64,000 nt of DNA, from the NCBI RefSeq assembly GCF_902150035.1, contig NZ_LR597506.1, forward strand, positions 62,001 to 126,000, given 5' to 3'. A model generated the notes under the pieces. That model did no database searches. It worked only from the letters and a program-made list of their open reading frames with translations, and had not been told where the DNA came from. The stretch is from Enorma burkinafasonensis (lineage in GTDB: Bacteria; Actinomycetota; Coriobacteriia; Coriobacteriales; Coriobacteriaceae). Shown piece after piece: positions 32,056-42,280 of the stretch. Both the position numbers and the translations under genes were made by a program. Positions within the stretch are counted from its first letter, which is position 1. The number at the start of each line of letters is the position of its first letter.

Positions 32056-34413
32056 CTAGGCGAGGCCCAGCAGCAACCCCGCCGCGTGCACGGCGAACGC
32101 CACGAGCCACGCCACGCCGCACTGCATGAGCACCACCGCGAACATCATGCGCGTCCCCAGCTCGTTGCGCACGGCGGAGACCGCCGCCACACACGGCGTG
32201 TAGAGCAGGACGAACGTGAGGAACGCGAACGCGGTGAGCGGCGTGAACAGCGTCGAGAGCGCCGCGACCGAGCCACCCATGAGCACCGTGAGCGTGGCCG
32301 CGACGTTCTCCTTCGCGCCGAAGCCCGCCACGACGGCCGCTGCCGCGATCCAGTTGCCGAAGCCGAGCGGCGCGAAGAGCGGCGCCACGAGCGTGCCGAG
32401 CGCGGCGAGCATGCTGTCGGCCTGGTCGGCGACGAGATTGAAGCGGATGTCGAACGTCTGCAGGAACCAGATGACCACGCTCGCCACGAAGATGATGGTG
32501 AACGCCTTGGTCGCGAAACCCTTGGCCTTATCCCATGCGAGGCGCACCGTGGTCTTCGCGCTCGGCAGGCGGTAGTTGGGCAGCTCCATCACGAACGGCA
32601 CCGGGTCGCCCTTGAACGCCGTGCCCTTGAGCACGAGCGCCACGGCGACGCCCACGGCCATGCCCATGAGGTAGAGCGCGATCATGACGAGCGCCGCGTG
32701 CTCGGGGAAGAACGCCGCCGAGAAGAGCGCGTAGACCGGCAGCTTCGCCGAACAGCTCATGAACGGCGTGAGCATCACCGTCATCTTGCGGTCGTGCTCG
32801 GAGGGCAGCGTGCGCGTGGCCATGATGGCGGGCACGCTGCAGCCGAAGCCGATGAGCATGGGCACGAAGCTCCGGCCGGAAAGGCCCAGCTTGCGCAGGA
32901 TCTTGTCCATCACGAACGCCACGCGCGCCATGTAGCCCGAGTCCTCGAGGATGGAGAGCAGCAAGAACAGCACCACGATGATGGGCAGAAACGAGAGCAC
33001 GCTGCCCACGCCGGCGAAGATGCCGTCGATCACGAGCGAGTGCACCACGGGGTTCAGGCCGAACGACGTGAGCGCGGCGTCGACCGCGTCCGTGAAGGCG
33101 CCGATGCCGAGCTCGAGCAGGTCGGAGAGGCGCTGGCCCACCGCGTCGAAGGTGATCCAGAAGACGAGCGCCATGATGCCGAGGAACACCGGGATGGCGG
33201 TGTAGCGGCCGGTGAGTATGCGGTCGGCGGCGACGGAGCGCAGGTGCTCGCGGCTCTCGTGCGGCTTCACCACGCAGGCGCCGCAGACCCGCTCGATGAA
33301 GCCGAAGCGCATGTCCGCGAGTGCCGCCATGCGGTCGCGACCGGCCTCCTCCTCCATCTGGTGGATGATGTGCTCCACGGCGTCGAGCTCGTTTTCATCG
33401 AGCGCGAGCGCGTCCGTGACGAGCCGGTCGCCCTCGATGAGCTTCGTCGCGGCGAAGCGCACGGGCAGGTGCGCCGCCTCGGCGTGGTCGTCGATCAGGT
33501 GGATGATGCCGTGGATGCAGCGGTGGAGCGCGCCGCCGTCCGCGCCGTGCTCGTCGCAGAAGTCGACGCGCCCCGGGTGCTCGCGGTAGCGCGCGACGTG
33601 CAGCGCGTGCTCGGTGAGCTCGCCGATGCCCTCGTTCTTCGCGGCGGCGATGGGCACCACGGGGATGCCGAGCGCCGCCTCGAGGGCGTTCACGTCGACG
33701 GTGCCGCCGTTCTCGGTGAGCTCGTCCATCATGTTCAAGGCGAGCACCATCGGCCGGTCGAGCTCCATGAGCTGGAGCGTCAGGTAGAGGTTGCGCTCGA
33801 TGTTCGTCGCGTCGACGATGTCGATGATCGCGTCGGGCCGCTCCTCCAGGATGAACTGGCGGCTCACGACCTCCTCGCTCGTGTAGGGCGAGAGCGAGTA
33901 GATGCCCGGCAGGTCGGTGATCGTGGCGTTGGGATGGCCCTTGATCTGGCCGTCCTTGCGGTCGACGGTCACGCCGGGGAAGTTGCCCACGTGCTGGTTC
34001 GAGCCGGTGAGCTGGTTGAAGAGGGTGGTCTTGCCGCAGTTCTGGTTGCCGGCGAGCGCGAACGTGAGGGGCGCGGACTCGGGCAGCGCCGCCCCCTCCC
34101 GCCGCGGGCGGCGGGCGTCCTCACCGAAGGCCGGGTGAGCGGTCGCGCGGACCTCGGGGTTCTTGCGCGGGCAGTTGTGCGCGTCGTGCACGTCGACGAG
34201 CCCGATGCGGGCGGCGTCGACGCGGCGCAACGTGAGCTCGTAGCCGCGCAGGCGGATCTCGAGCGGGTCGCCCATGGGGGCGTACTTCATCATGGTGACC
34301 TCGGTGCCCGGCGTGAGCCCCATGTCCATGATGTGCTGGCGCAGCGACGCGTCGTCCGACGCGACCGACGCGATGACGGCGTCCTTGCCTATCTCGAGCT
34401 CATCGAGCTTCAT
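32056..34413 (-). CDS. feoB: Ferrous iron transporter FeoA-FeoB fusion
   Basis: The 785-residue protein joins an N-terminal FeoA/SH3-like domain (residues 1-75, GLTPGTEVTMMK, DPLEIRLRGYELTLRR) to FeoB. The G domain has G1 GNQNCGKTT at about 118, G2 NFPGVTVD, G3 DLPGIYSL and G4 NMMD. About ten membrane helices follow, with the two gate motifs GFGCSVPAIM and MSCSAKLPVYA. It imports Fe2+ across the inner membrane. The ATG at 34413 follows AGAGGGG. A minus-strand TACAAT (34465-34470) may be its -10. No iron-regulator box was recognised. Confidence 0.95.
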   Translation of the reverse strand: MKLDELEIGKDAVIASVASDDASLRQHIMDMGLTPGTEVTMMKYAPMGDPLEIRLRGYELTLRRVDAARIGLVDVHDAHNCPRKNPEVRATAHPAFGEDARRPRREGAALPESAPLTFALAGNQNCGKTTLFNQLTGSNQHVGNFPGVTVDRKDGQIKGHPNATITDLPGIYSLSPYTSEEVVSRQFILEERPDAIIDIVDATNIERNLYLTLQLMELDRPMVLALNMMDELTENGGTVDVNALEAALGIPVVPIAAAKNEGIGELTEHALHVARYREHPGRVDFCDEHGADGGALHRCIHGIIHLIDDHAEAAHLPVRFAATKLIEGDRLVTDALALDENELDAVEHIIHQMEEEAGRDRMAALADMRFGFIERVCGACVVKPHESREHLRSVAADRILTGRYTAIPVFLGIMALVFWITFDAVGQRLSDLLELGIGAFTDAVDAALTSFGLNPVVHSLVIDGIFAGVGSVLSFLPIIVVLFLLLSILEDSGYMARVAFVMDKILRKLGLSGRSFVPMLIGFGCSVPAIMATRTLPSEHDRKMTVMLTPFMSCSAKLPVYALFSAAFFPEHAALVMIALYLMGMAVGVAVALVLKGTAFKGDPVPFVMELPNYRLPSAKTTVRLAWDKAKGFATKAFTIIFVASVVIWFLQTFDIRFNLVADQADSMLAALGTLVAPLFAPLGFGNWIAAAAVVAGFGAKENVAATLTVLMGGSVAALSTLFTPLTAFAFLTFVLLYTPCVAAVSAVRNELGTRMMFAVVLMQCGVAWLVAFAVHAAGLLLGLA

Positions 34414-34511
34414 GCGTGTCCCCTCTGTTGGCAGGCGAATCTCCCCTGCATGGTTCCCTACGAGATTGTAGTGAAGTATCGCCGCACCGCCAGAGCGGCC
34501 GCCCCGGTCCC

Positions 34512-34582
34512 GCAAAAGCATCGCATGCCCGTCAAATCCGCCGGCAATTCCACCGGTTTTGACGATGGTGCGATGCTTTTGC
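34512..34582. repeat. Palindromic element GCAAAAGCATCGCA
   Basis: GCAAAAGCATCGCA (34512-34525) pairs 14 of 14 with 34569-34582. Inside, GTCAAA pairs with TTTGAC and CCGG with CCGG. The 71-base near-palindrome lies between the divergent feoAB and HAD genes and upstream of both start regions. Confidence 0.65.
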
Positions 34583-34634
34583 GCCCGCCCGCGGCGGCGA
34601 GCGGCGGAGCGACCGCGACGGCGGGCGGCTGGCG

Positions 34635-34640
34635 TACAAT
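34635..34640 (+). promoter_or_regulatory. -10 element before the HAD gene
   Basis: TACAAT lies 48 bases before the start codon. No -35 hexamer is evident. Confidence 0.3.
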
Positions 34641-34688
34641 CACATGGGATGCGAACCCCGGGCGCCCGCCCTGCATAAGGAGGGATCC

Positions 34689-35321
34689 ATGCCGAACACA
34701 CCCATCGCGAACGTCATCTTCGACATGGGCAACGTCCTCATGACGTTTGACGGAGCGCGCTTCGCCCGCGCCTTCACCGAGAACGAGGACGACGCCCGGC
34801 TGCTCCACGCCGCGCTCTTCGGCCGTACCGAGTGGGCGCTGCTCGACGCCGGGGTCATCGGCCACGACACCATGCGCCGGCTCGCCGAGGCCGCGCTTCC
34901 CGAGCGGCTGCACGCCGCCCTGCACGAGTGCATCGCGCGCTGGCCCGAGCGCTCCGAGCCCATCGGAGCGGTGAACGACCTGGCGGCGCGCCTCAAGCAG
35001 CGGGGGCTCGGGGTCTACCTGCTCTCGAACGCGAGCACGCGCATCCACGAGCAGCTCGACCGCATGCCCGCCTGGCCGCTCATGGACGGCTGCGTCGTCT
35101 CGGGCCTCGAGCGCATCATGAAGCCCGACCCGGCCATCTACCTGCTGCTGTGCGAGCGCTACGGACTCGACCCCGCGAGCTGTCTGTTCGTGGACGACAG
35201 CGCGGACAACTGCGCCGGCGCCGAGGCGGCGGGCATGCGCTCGTTCCACTTCACCGGCGTCGCTACAGGCGATATCGACGGCTGCACCGCCGCACTCGAG
35301 CGCGCGATCCTCGCGCGGTGA
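34689..35321 (+). CDS. HAD-superfamily hydrolase (YihX-like)
   Basis: The 210-residue protein has HAD motif I FDMGNVLMTFD near residue 10, with the nucleophile Asp and a Gly at the +2 position as in YihX phosphatases. Motif II is LLSNAS, motif III KPDPAIY and motif IV FVDDSADNC. A helical cap lies between motifs I and II. A sugar-phosphate phosphatase role is likely. The ATG follows AAGGAGGG. Confidence 0.88.
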   Translation: MPNTPIANVIFDMGNVLMTFDGARFARAFTENEDDARLLHAALFGRTEWALLDAGVIGHDTMRRLAEAALPERLHAALHECIARWPERSEPIGAVNDLAARLKQRGLGVYLLSNASTRIHEQLDRMPAWPLMDGCVVSGLERIMKPDPAIYLLLCERYGLDPASCLFVDDSADNCAGAEAAGMRSFHFTGVATGDIDGCTAALERAILAR

Positions 35322-35356
35322 CGGGCGCGGCGCTGCGAGCGGGCGGCTGCGCAGCC

Positions 35357-35365
35357 TGCTATCAT
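35357..35365 (+). promoter_or_regulatory. Extended -10 promoter of asnS
   Basis: TGCTATCAT is an extended -10 (TGn-TATCAT) 65 bases before the asnS start. A -35 is not needed for this class and none is seen. Confidence 0.45.
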
Positions 35366-35429
35366 GGTGAGCCGGTAGCACTCGGCGGCGGGCGCAGCGC
35401 CTGCCGCCCGCACGATAAAGGAGCACCAC

Positions 35430-36869
<1,440 letters not shown>

Positions 36870-36918
36870 GGGGTTTGATTCCCGTTAGATTCCGGAACGG
36901 TTGACAACCGGGCCTACC

Positions 36919-36956
36919 GCCCGCCGCATGCACGCGACCGCATGCGGCGGGCTTTT
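36919..36956 (+). terminator. Intrinsic terminator of asnS
   Basis: A perfect 13-bp stem (36919-36931 with 36940-36952) is followed by TTTT. Confidence 0.9.
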
Positions 36957-37054
36957 CCGTTTGAGGTGCCCGCGCGCCTACCGTGATGGCAGCATCGGGC
37001 GGACCGGTGCCGTAGGCGGGCGCGGACGCGTGCCGCGGACGAACGGGGGATGCC

Positions 37055-37888
37055 ATGGACGAGACGCGGGTGGGCACGGGCGCCGGAAGCAACGCGGGCG
37101 CGAAGCGGGTCATGGACGAGGGCGGCGCCTCCGACCCGCCCGCGTGCCGACGCGCACCCTCCGACCTGAGGACCCTCGCCGTCCTGCGCGCGCTCGAGCG
37201 CTACACCGACGAGCGCAACCATCTCTCGGCCCCGGACATCGCGCGGCTGCTCGCCGAGGGCAGGCCCGACCTCCCCCAGCCACTGACGGCGTCGCCCAGC
37301 TCGGTGCGCAACTCGGTCGCGACGCTGCGCGCGGCGGGGATCGACATCCGCTCGATGAAAAACCGCGGCTACGCGCTCGTGTCGCGCAGCGTCTCGTCCG
37401 CCGACCTGCAGGAGATCGTGCGGGCGCTTCTGGGAGGCTCGCTCGGCAACGCCCGCCGCCTGCATCTCGTCGAGGCGCTCCTCCCCCTCGCGGGGCCCGA
37501 CCAGCGCGCGGAGCTCGAATCCCTCCTGCGTCGGGGCCGCGGGCGCGGCCTGCAGCGCCGGCGCGCCACCATGGAGTTCGTCACCGTGCCGGCGCAGGAG
37601 CTGCTGCGGCGCTGCATGCTCTCCGGCGCGCACGTCACGTTCGAGCTCGCCTCGGGCACGCGGCGCATGAGGCCGATCGCCGTCTTCACCGCAGGCGACG
37701 TGCCGTTCGTCGAGGGCGAGGTCGAGGGGTCCGGCGTCGAGCGGAGCGGCCTCAGGACCGTCCGCGTCGACCGGCTTTCGAACCTCGCGTGCCGGCACCC
37801 CTCGGGGACCGTCCTCATCGCCGCCGACACGCTTCGCGGACCAAGGTTAACAGTTGGTGAAGAGGCGCCGGAGGGCGCGGGCGCGTAG
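37055..37888 (+). CDS. Winged-helix regulator, WYL-type architecture
   Basis: The 277-residue protein has a winged helix at about 38-110 (RTLAVLRALERYTDERNHLS, SPSSVRNSVATLRAAGIDI), of the kind paired with WYL sensor domains. The C-terminal half (VPAQELLRRCMLSGAHVTFEL, VRVDRLSNLACR) may be a diverged ligand-sensing domain; a clear W-Y-L motif is missing. Its neighbours are ABC importer genes, so it may control them, but that is inference. The ATG follows GGGGGATG. The stop lies 99 bases before the next start. Confidence 0.7.
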   Translation: MDETRVGTGAGSNAGAKRVMDEGGASDPPACRRAPSDLRTLAVLRALERYTDERNHLSAPDIARLLAEGRPDLPQPLTASPSSVRNSVATLRAAGIDIRSMKNRGYALVSRSVSSADLQEIVRALLGGSLGNARRLHLVEALLPLAGPDQRAELESLLRRGRGRGLQRRRATMEFVTVPAQELLRRCMLSGAHVTFELASGTRRMRPIAVFTAGDVPFVEGEVEGSGVERSGLRTVRVDRLSNLACRHPSGTVLIAADTLRGPRLTVGEEAPEGAGA

Positions 37889-37889
37889 G

Positions 37890-37895
37890 TATGAT
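37890..37895 (+). promoter_or_regulatory. -10 element before the first binding protein gene
   Basis: TATGAT lies directly after the regulator stop, 92 bases before the lipoprotein gene. No clear -35. Confidence 0.3.
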
Positions 37896-37987
37896 GGAGG
37901 TCTCAGCCCGATACGGGCACGAGCACCATCCATCGCGGCCGACGGCGCGAGCGCGACCGGCGGCTGCACGACCTTCGGGGGACGCCC

Positions 37988-38995
37988 ATGAACACACCCG
38001 TCCTGACCCGTCGCGGCCTCATCGCCTCGCTCGCCCTCGCGGGCGCCCTGCCGCTCACCGCCTGCGGCGGCACCTCGTCCGAAGGAGGTTCGGCGGCAGG
38101 CTCCGCACCGGCCGCCGGCTCGTATAAGATCGGCGTGCTCCAGCTCACGCAGCATGCCGCGCTCGACCAGACGAACGAGGGCTTCATCGCCGCGCTCGAC
38201 GAGTCGGGCATCGCCTACGACGCCGACCAGCAGAACGCCTCGAACGACCAGAACGCCTGCCAGACCATCGCGCAGACCTTCGTGAACGGCGGCTGCGACC
38301 TCATCTTCGCCATCGGCACGCCGGCGGCGCAGGCCGTGGCCTCGGCGACGGACGAGATCCCCATCGTGGGTTCCGCCATCACCGACTTCGAGTCCGTCGG
38401 CCTCGTGGCGACCAACGACGCCCCCGGCGGCAACGTCACCGGTAGCTCGGACCTCACGCCCGTCGCCGACCAGATCGACCTCCTGCAGCAGCTCGTGCCC
38501 GACGTGGCGACCGTCGGTTTGCTCTACTGCACCGCCGAGAGCAACTCGACCGTCCAGATCGACCTCGCCAAGGAGGCGCTCGACGGGACCGGTATCGCCT
38601 ACGAGGAGTACACCGTCTCGAGCTCGAACGAGATCCAGTCCGTCGTCGAGACGATGGTCGGCCAGGTCGACGCCGTCTACGCACCCACCGACAACACCAT
38701 CGCGGCCGCGATGGCGCAGGTGTCCTCCATCGCCGACGAGGCGGGCGTCCCCGCGATCGTGGGCTGCGACACCATGGTGGAGGACGGCGGCACCGCGTCG
38801 TACAGCATCAACTACTTCGATTTGGGGCACCGCGCCGGCGAGATGGCCGTGCGCATCCTCACCGAGGGCGCCGACCCCGCCGAGATGCCCATCGAGTACC
38901 TCGACGCGAGCGAGTGCACGCTCATCGCCAACCAGGGCTCGGCCGATGCCTGCGGCATCGACCTCTCGGTTCTCGACAGCCCCGAGATCGTCTAA
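37988..38995 (+). CDS. ABC importer binding lipoprotein, TrpX type, copy 1
   Basis: The 335-residue lipoprotein has a signal peptide with twin Arg (LTRRGLI) and a lipobox PLTAC (Cys26), then a Gly/Ser linker. The mature part (YKIGVLQLTQHAALDQ, IVGSAITDFESVGL, PTDNTIAAAM) fits the TrpX family (PF04392) of periplasmic-type binding proteins. Relatives have been linked to tryptophan uptake; the ligand here is not readable. The next gene is a close duplicate. Permease and ATPase follow at 40397 and 41353. Confidence 0.88.
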   Translation: MNTPVLTRRGLIASLALAGALPLTACGGTSSEGGSAAGSAPAAGSYKIGVLQLTQHAALDQTNEGFIAALDESGIAYDADQQNASNDQNACQTIAQTFVNGGCDLIFAIGTPAAQAVASATDEIPIVGSAITDFESVGLVATNDAPGGNVTGSSDLTPVADQIDLLQQLVPDVATVGLLYCTAESNSTVQIDLAKEALDGTGIAYEEYTVSSSNEIQSVVETMVGQVDAVYAPTDNTIAAAMAQVSSIADEAGVPAIVGCDTMVEDGGTASYSINYFDLGHRAGEMAVRILTEGADPAEMPIEYLDASECTLIANQGSADACGIDLSVLDSPEIV

Positions 38996-39050
38996 ACCCC
39001 AGGCGATGGGGGAGCTCCCCCATCGCCGTCTCTCACGCTAGGAGAAGACC

Positions 39051-40082
39051 ATGCACCGCTTCGAACTCACCCGCCGCTCATTCTCGGCCGGGCTCGCCGG
39101 CACGGCCGTCGCGGCCTTCGGCGGCATGATCGGCCTTGCCGGCTGCAGCGGCGGCGAGAGCGCCGGCTCCGGTTCCGCCGCCGCGTCCGGCACGTTCCGC
39201 ATCGGCGTGCTCCAGCTCACGCAGCACGCCGCGCTCGACCAGGCCAACGAGGGCTTCATCGCCGCGCTCGACGACTCCGGCATCGCCTACGACGCCGACC
39301 AGCAGAACGCGTCGAACGACCAGAACGCCTGCCAGACCATCGCGCAGACCTTCGCGAACGACGGCTGCGACCTCATCCTCGCCATCGCGACGCCCGCCGC
39401 CCAGGCCGCCCTCGGCGCGACGAGCGACATCCCCATCATCGGCACCGCGATCACCGACTTCGCCGCCTCGGGCCTCGTCGACGCGAACGACGCGCCCGGC
39501 GGCAACCTCACCGGCACCTCCGACATGAACCCCGTCGCGGACCAGATCGCTCTGCTCCAGCAGCTCGTCCCCGACGCGGCGAACGTCGGCCTGCTCTTCT
39601 GCACCGCCGAGAGCAACTCCGAGATCCAGATCGCGCTCGCCGAGGAGGAGCTCGACGCCGCGGGCATCGCGCACGAGCGCTACACCGTCTCGAGCTCGAA
39701 CGAGATCCAGAGCGTCGTCGAGGCGATGGTCAACCAGGTCGACGTCGTCTACACGCCCACCGACAACACCATCGCGTCCGCGATGACCCAGATCGCGAGC
39801 ATCGCCAACGAAGCCGGCGTGCCCACGATCTGCGGCGAGGTCGGCCAGGTCGAGGCCGGCGGCCTCGCCTCGGTGAGCATCAACTACTACGAGCTCGGCT
39901 ACCGCGCCGGCGAGATGGCCGTCCAGATCCTCGCCGAGGGCGCCGACCCCGCCGAGATGCCCGTCGAGACCATGACGGCCGACGAGTGCGACCTCGTCTA
40001 CAACCAGGCCACGGCCGACGAGATCGGCGTCGACGTCTCCGCGCTCGCCGACGAGGGCGGCGAGGACGTCTCCGCGGCCTAA
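39051..40082 (+). CDS. ABC importer binding lipoprotein, TrpX type, copy 2
   Basis: The 343-residue lipoprotein is a close paralog of the preceding gene: over the first 100 mature residues I see roughly 75% identity by eye. The lipobox is LAGC. The ATG follows AGGAGAAG. It keeps the PTDNTIASAM and YELGYRAGEMAV segments. A hairpin after its stop may lower expression of the membrane genes relative to the binding proteins. Confidence 0.88.
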   Translation: MHRFELTRRSFSAGLAGTAVAAFGGMIGLAGCSGGESAGSGSAAASGTFRIGVLQLTQHAALDQANEGFIAALDDSGIAYDADQQNASNDQNACQTIAQTFANDGCDLILAIATPAAQAALGATSDIPIIGTAITDFAASGLVDANDAPGGNLTGTSDMNPVADQIALLQQLVPDAANVGLLFCTAESNSEIQIALAEEELDAAGIAHERYTVSSSNEIQSVVEAMVNQVDVVYTPTDNTIASAMTQIASIANEAGVPTICGEVGQVEAGGLASVSINYYELGYRAGEMAVQILAEGADPAEMPVETMTADECDLVYNQATADEIGVDVSALADEGGEDVSAA

Positions 40083-40117
40083 CCTCCCGGCGTCGCGTTC
40101 CCATCAAGCGCACTCCG

Positions 40118-40152
40118 AGCGCCCCGTGTGGATCACCTCCGCACGGGGCGCT
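40118..40152 (+). terminator. Hairpin after the second binding protein gene
   Basis: AGCGCCCCGTG (40118-40128) pairs perfectly with CACGGGGCGCT (40142-40152). Only CTCTTGAT follows, so termination is probably partial. The rest of the gap to 40396 holds nothing recognised. Confidence 0.6.
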
Positions 40153-40396
40153 CTCTTGATGCGGCGCCGCCCGCACGGCAGACGGGCCGGCATCGGCGCC
40201 CTGTGCCGCTCCCCACCTCCCGCCTCCCTCGCGTGAAGCTGCCAACCCCTACATTTCGGCTCGATTACAACCCGCCGTTCAGCTCCCGGGCCCTGTCGCG
40301 GGCAGCGCGCCGGCATGCTAGACTGTAGAGTCGCTGTGATTGCACCGCATGCGCGCGGGAAGGCGCCCGCGCGTCAGGAATAGGTTGGAGGAGATT

Positions 40397-41350
40397 ATGG
40401 GACTCGCCATGCTTGGCGCCGTCTCGCAGGGCATTCTCTGGGGCGTCATGGTCCTCGGCGTCTTCATCACGTACAAGCTGCTCGACATCGCCGACCTCAC
40501 CGTCGACGGCAGCTTCGCGCTCGGCGGCTGCGTGTGCGCCGTGCTTGTCGTGGGAGGCATGGACCCCACGCTCGCCATCATCATGGCGATGCTCGCCGGC
40601 ATGCTCGCCGGCGCCGTCACCGGCTTTCTGCACACGGTGTTCGAGATCCCGGCCATCCTCGCCGGCATCCTCACGCAGATCGCGCTCTGGTCGGTGAACC
40701 TGCGCATCATGGGCAAGTCGAACACGCCGCTCCTGCGCGTGGACACGCTCTTCTCCACGGTGACCGAGGCGACCGGCCTTGCGCAGAACGTCGCCTCCAT
40801 CCTCGTGGGCCTTATCTTCGCCGTGCTCATCATCGTGGGCCTGTACTGGTTCTTCGGCACCGAGATCGGCTCGGCCTGCCGCGCCACGGGCAACAACGAG
40901 GCCATGGTGCGCGCGCTCGGCGTGAACACCAAGGTCACCAAGATGATCGCGCTCACGCTCTCGAACGGCCTCGTGGGCCTCTCGGGCGGCCTGGTGTGCG
41001 AGAGCCAGAGCTACGCCGACATCGGCATGGGCACGGGCGCCATCGTGATCGGCCTTGCCGCCATCGTGATCGGCGAGGTCCTGGGGCGCCTCACCCCCGG
41101 CAAGCTCCGCTCCTTCGGCAGCCGCCTCACCGCCGCCGTCGTGGGCTCGGTGGTCTACTTCCTCATCCGCGCCATCGTGCTGCAGCTGGGCATGGACGCC
41201 AACGACATGAAGCTCATCTCGGCCGTCATCGTGGCGCTCGCGCTCTGCGTGCCCGTGGTGTGGGAGAAGTACCAGCTCAGGCGCTCCTACGCACGCGCCT
41301 CGAAGGCGCTGGCCGCCTCGGGCGACACCACCACCGAAGGGGGGCGCTAA
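40397..41350 (+). CDS. ABC importer permease, TrpY type
   Basis: The 317-residue protein has about nine hydrophobic segments and belongs to the COG4120 permeases that pair with TrpX-type binding proteins: DIADLTVDGSFALGG near the start and GLSNGLVG/GGLVCESQ-like turns in the middle. The ATG at 40397 follows GGAGGAG; an earlier frame start at 40340 is basic and lacks a site. The ATPase gene starts two bases after its stop. Confidence 0.88.
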   Translation: MGLAMLGAVSQGILWGVMVLGVFITYKLLDIADLTVDGSFALGGCVCAVLVVGGMDPTLAIIMAMLAGMLAGAVTGFLHTVFEIPAILAGILTQIALWSVNLRIMGKSNTPLLRVDTLFSTVTEATGLAQNVASILVGLIFAVLIIVGLYWFFGTEIGSACRATGNNEAMVRALGVNTKVTKMIALTLSNGLVGLSGGLVCESQSYADIGMGTGAIVIGLAAIVIGEVLGRLTPGKLRSFGSRLTAAVVGSVVYFLIRAIVLQLGMDANDMKLISAVIVALALCVPVVWEKYQLRRSYARASKALAASGDTTTEGGR

Positions 41351-41352
41351 CC

Positions 41353-42147
41353 ATGCTCGACCTCGCACGCGTCAGCAAGACCTTCAACGCGGGCACCATC
41401 AACGAGAAGCGCGCGCTCGTGGACATCGACCTCAACCTCGCGCCCGGCGACTTCGTCACCGTCATCGGCGGCAACGGCGCCGGCAAGTCGACGCTCATGA
41501 ACATCATCGCCGGCGTCTACCCCATGGACGCGGGCACCATCACGCTCGACGGCAAGAACATCTCGCGGCTCTCGGAGCCCGCGCGCGCCACGTACCTGGG
41601 CCGCGTCTTCCAGGACCCCATGATGGGCACCGCCGCCGACATGCAGATCATCGAGAACCTCGCCATGGCCAAGCGCCGCGGCAAGACCCGCACGCTCGCC
41701 TGGGGCGTCACCAAGGCCGAGAAGGACGAGTACGCCGAGCGCTTGAAGGAGCTCGGGCTCGGCCTCGAGCAGCGCCTCACCGCCAAGGTCGGCCTGCTCT
41801 CGGGCGGCCAGCGCCAGGCGCTGACCCTGCTCATGGCCACGCTCACCGACCCCAAGCTGCTGCTCCTCGACGAGCACACGGCGGCGCTCGACCCCAAGAC
41901 CGCCGCGAAGGTGCTCGAGCTCACCGAGAAGATCGTCTCGGAGCGCAAGCTCACCACGCTCATGGTCACGCACAACATGAACGACGCGATCCGCCTCGGC
42001 AACCGCCTCATCATGATGCACGAGGGCCGCGTCATCTACGACGTCGCCGGTGCCGAGAAGGCCGCGCTCACCGTGGCCGACCTGCTGCAAAAGTTCGAGC
42101 AGGTTTCGGGCGGCGAGCTCGCGAACGACCGCATGCTGCTGAACTAG
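41353..42147 (+). CDS. ABC importer ATPase, TrpZ type
   Basis: The 264-residue ATPase has Walker A GGNGAGKST, the signature LLSGGQRQALT and Walker B LLLLDEHTAALD. The DEHT in place of DEPT is typical of the COG1101 ATPases that pair with COG4120 permeases, so it supports the assignment. It completes the importer made by the two binding proteins and the permease. Confidence 0.92.
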   Translation: MLDLARVSKTFNAGTINEKRALVDIDLNLAPGDFVTVIGGNGAGKSTLMNIIAGVYPMDAGTITLDGKNISRLSEPARATYLGRVFQDPMMGTAADMQIIENLAMAKRRGKTRTLAWGVTKAEKDEYAERLKELGLGLEQRLTAKVGLLSGGQRQALTLLMATLTDPKLLLLDEHTAALDPKTAAKVLELTEKIVSERKLTTLMVTHNMNDAIRLGNRLIMMHEGRVIYDVAGAEKAALTVADLLQKFEQVSGGELANDRMLLN

Positions 42148-42195
42148 ACGGCTGCAACTGTACCAAGCGCAGCTGCAACCGCTCCCATATGCACG

Positions 42196-42229
42196 CAGGG
42201 CCCTGTGGGATCCATCCCGCAGGGCCCTG
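42196..42229. terminator. Bidirectional terminator between convergent operons
   Basis: CAGGGCCCTG at 42196-42205 and again at 42220-42229, with GGGAT/ATCCC inside, make a strong stem between the TrpZ-type gene and the M18 peptidase gene. Confidence 0.75.
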
Positions 42230-42280
42230 TTCGCTATGCGCAGACGCTCCAAGCGCCCTGTCGCTTCGATCGCCGGCTGA

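Noticed and set aside
32086-34743. An 885-codon plus-strand frame, and similar long frames opposite fusA, uvrA-like, oppA and others
   Set aside because: These mirror frames follow from high third-position GC in the real genes. Their products are His/Glu/Arg/Gly-rich and match nothing.
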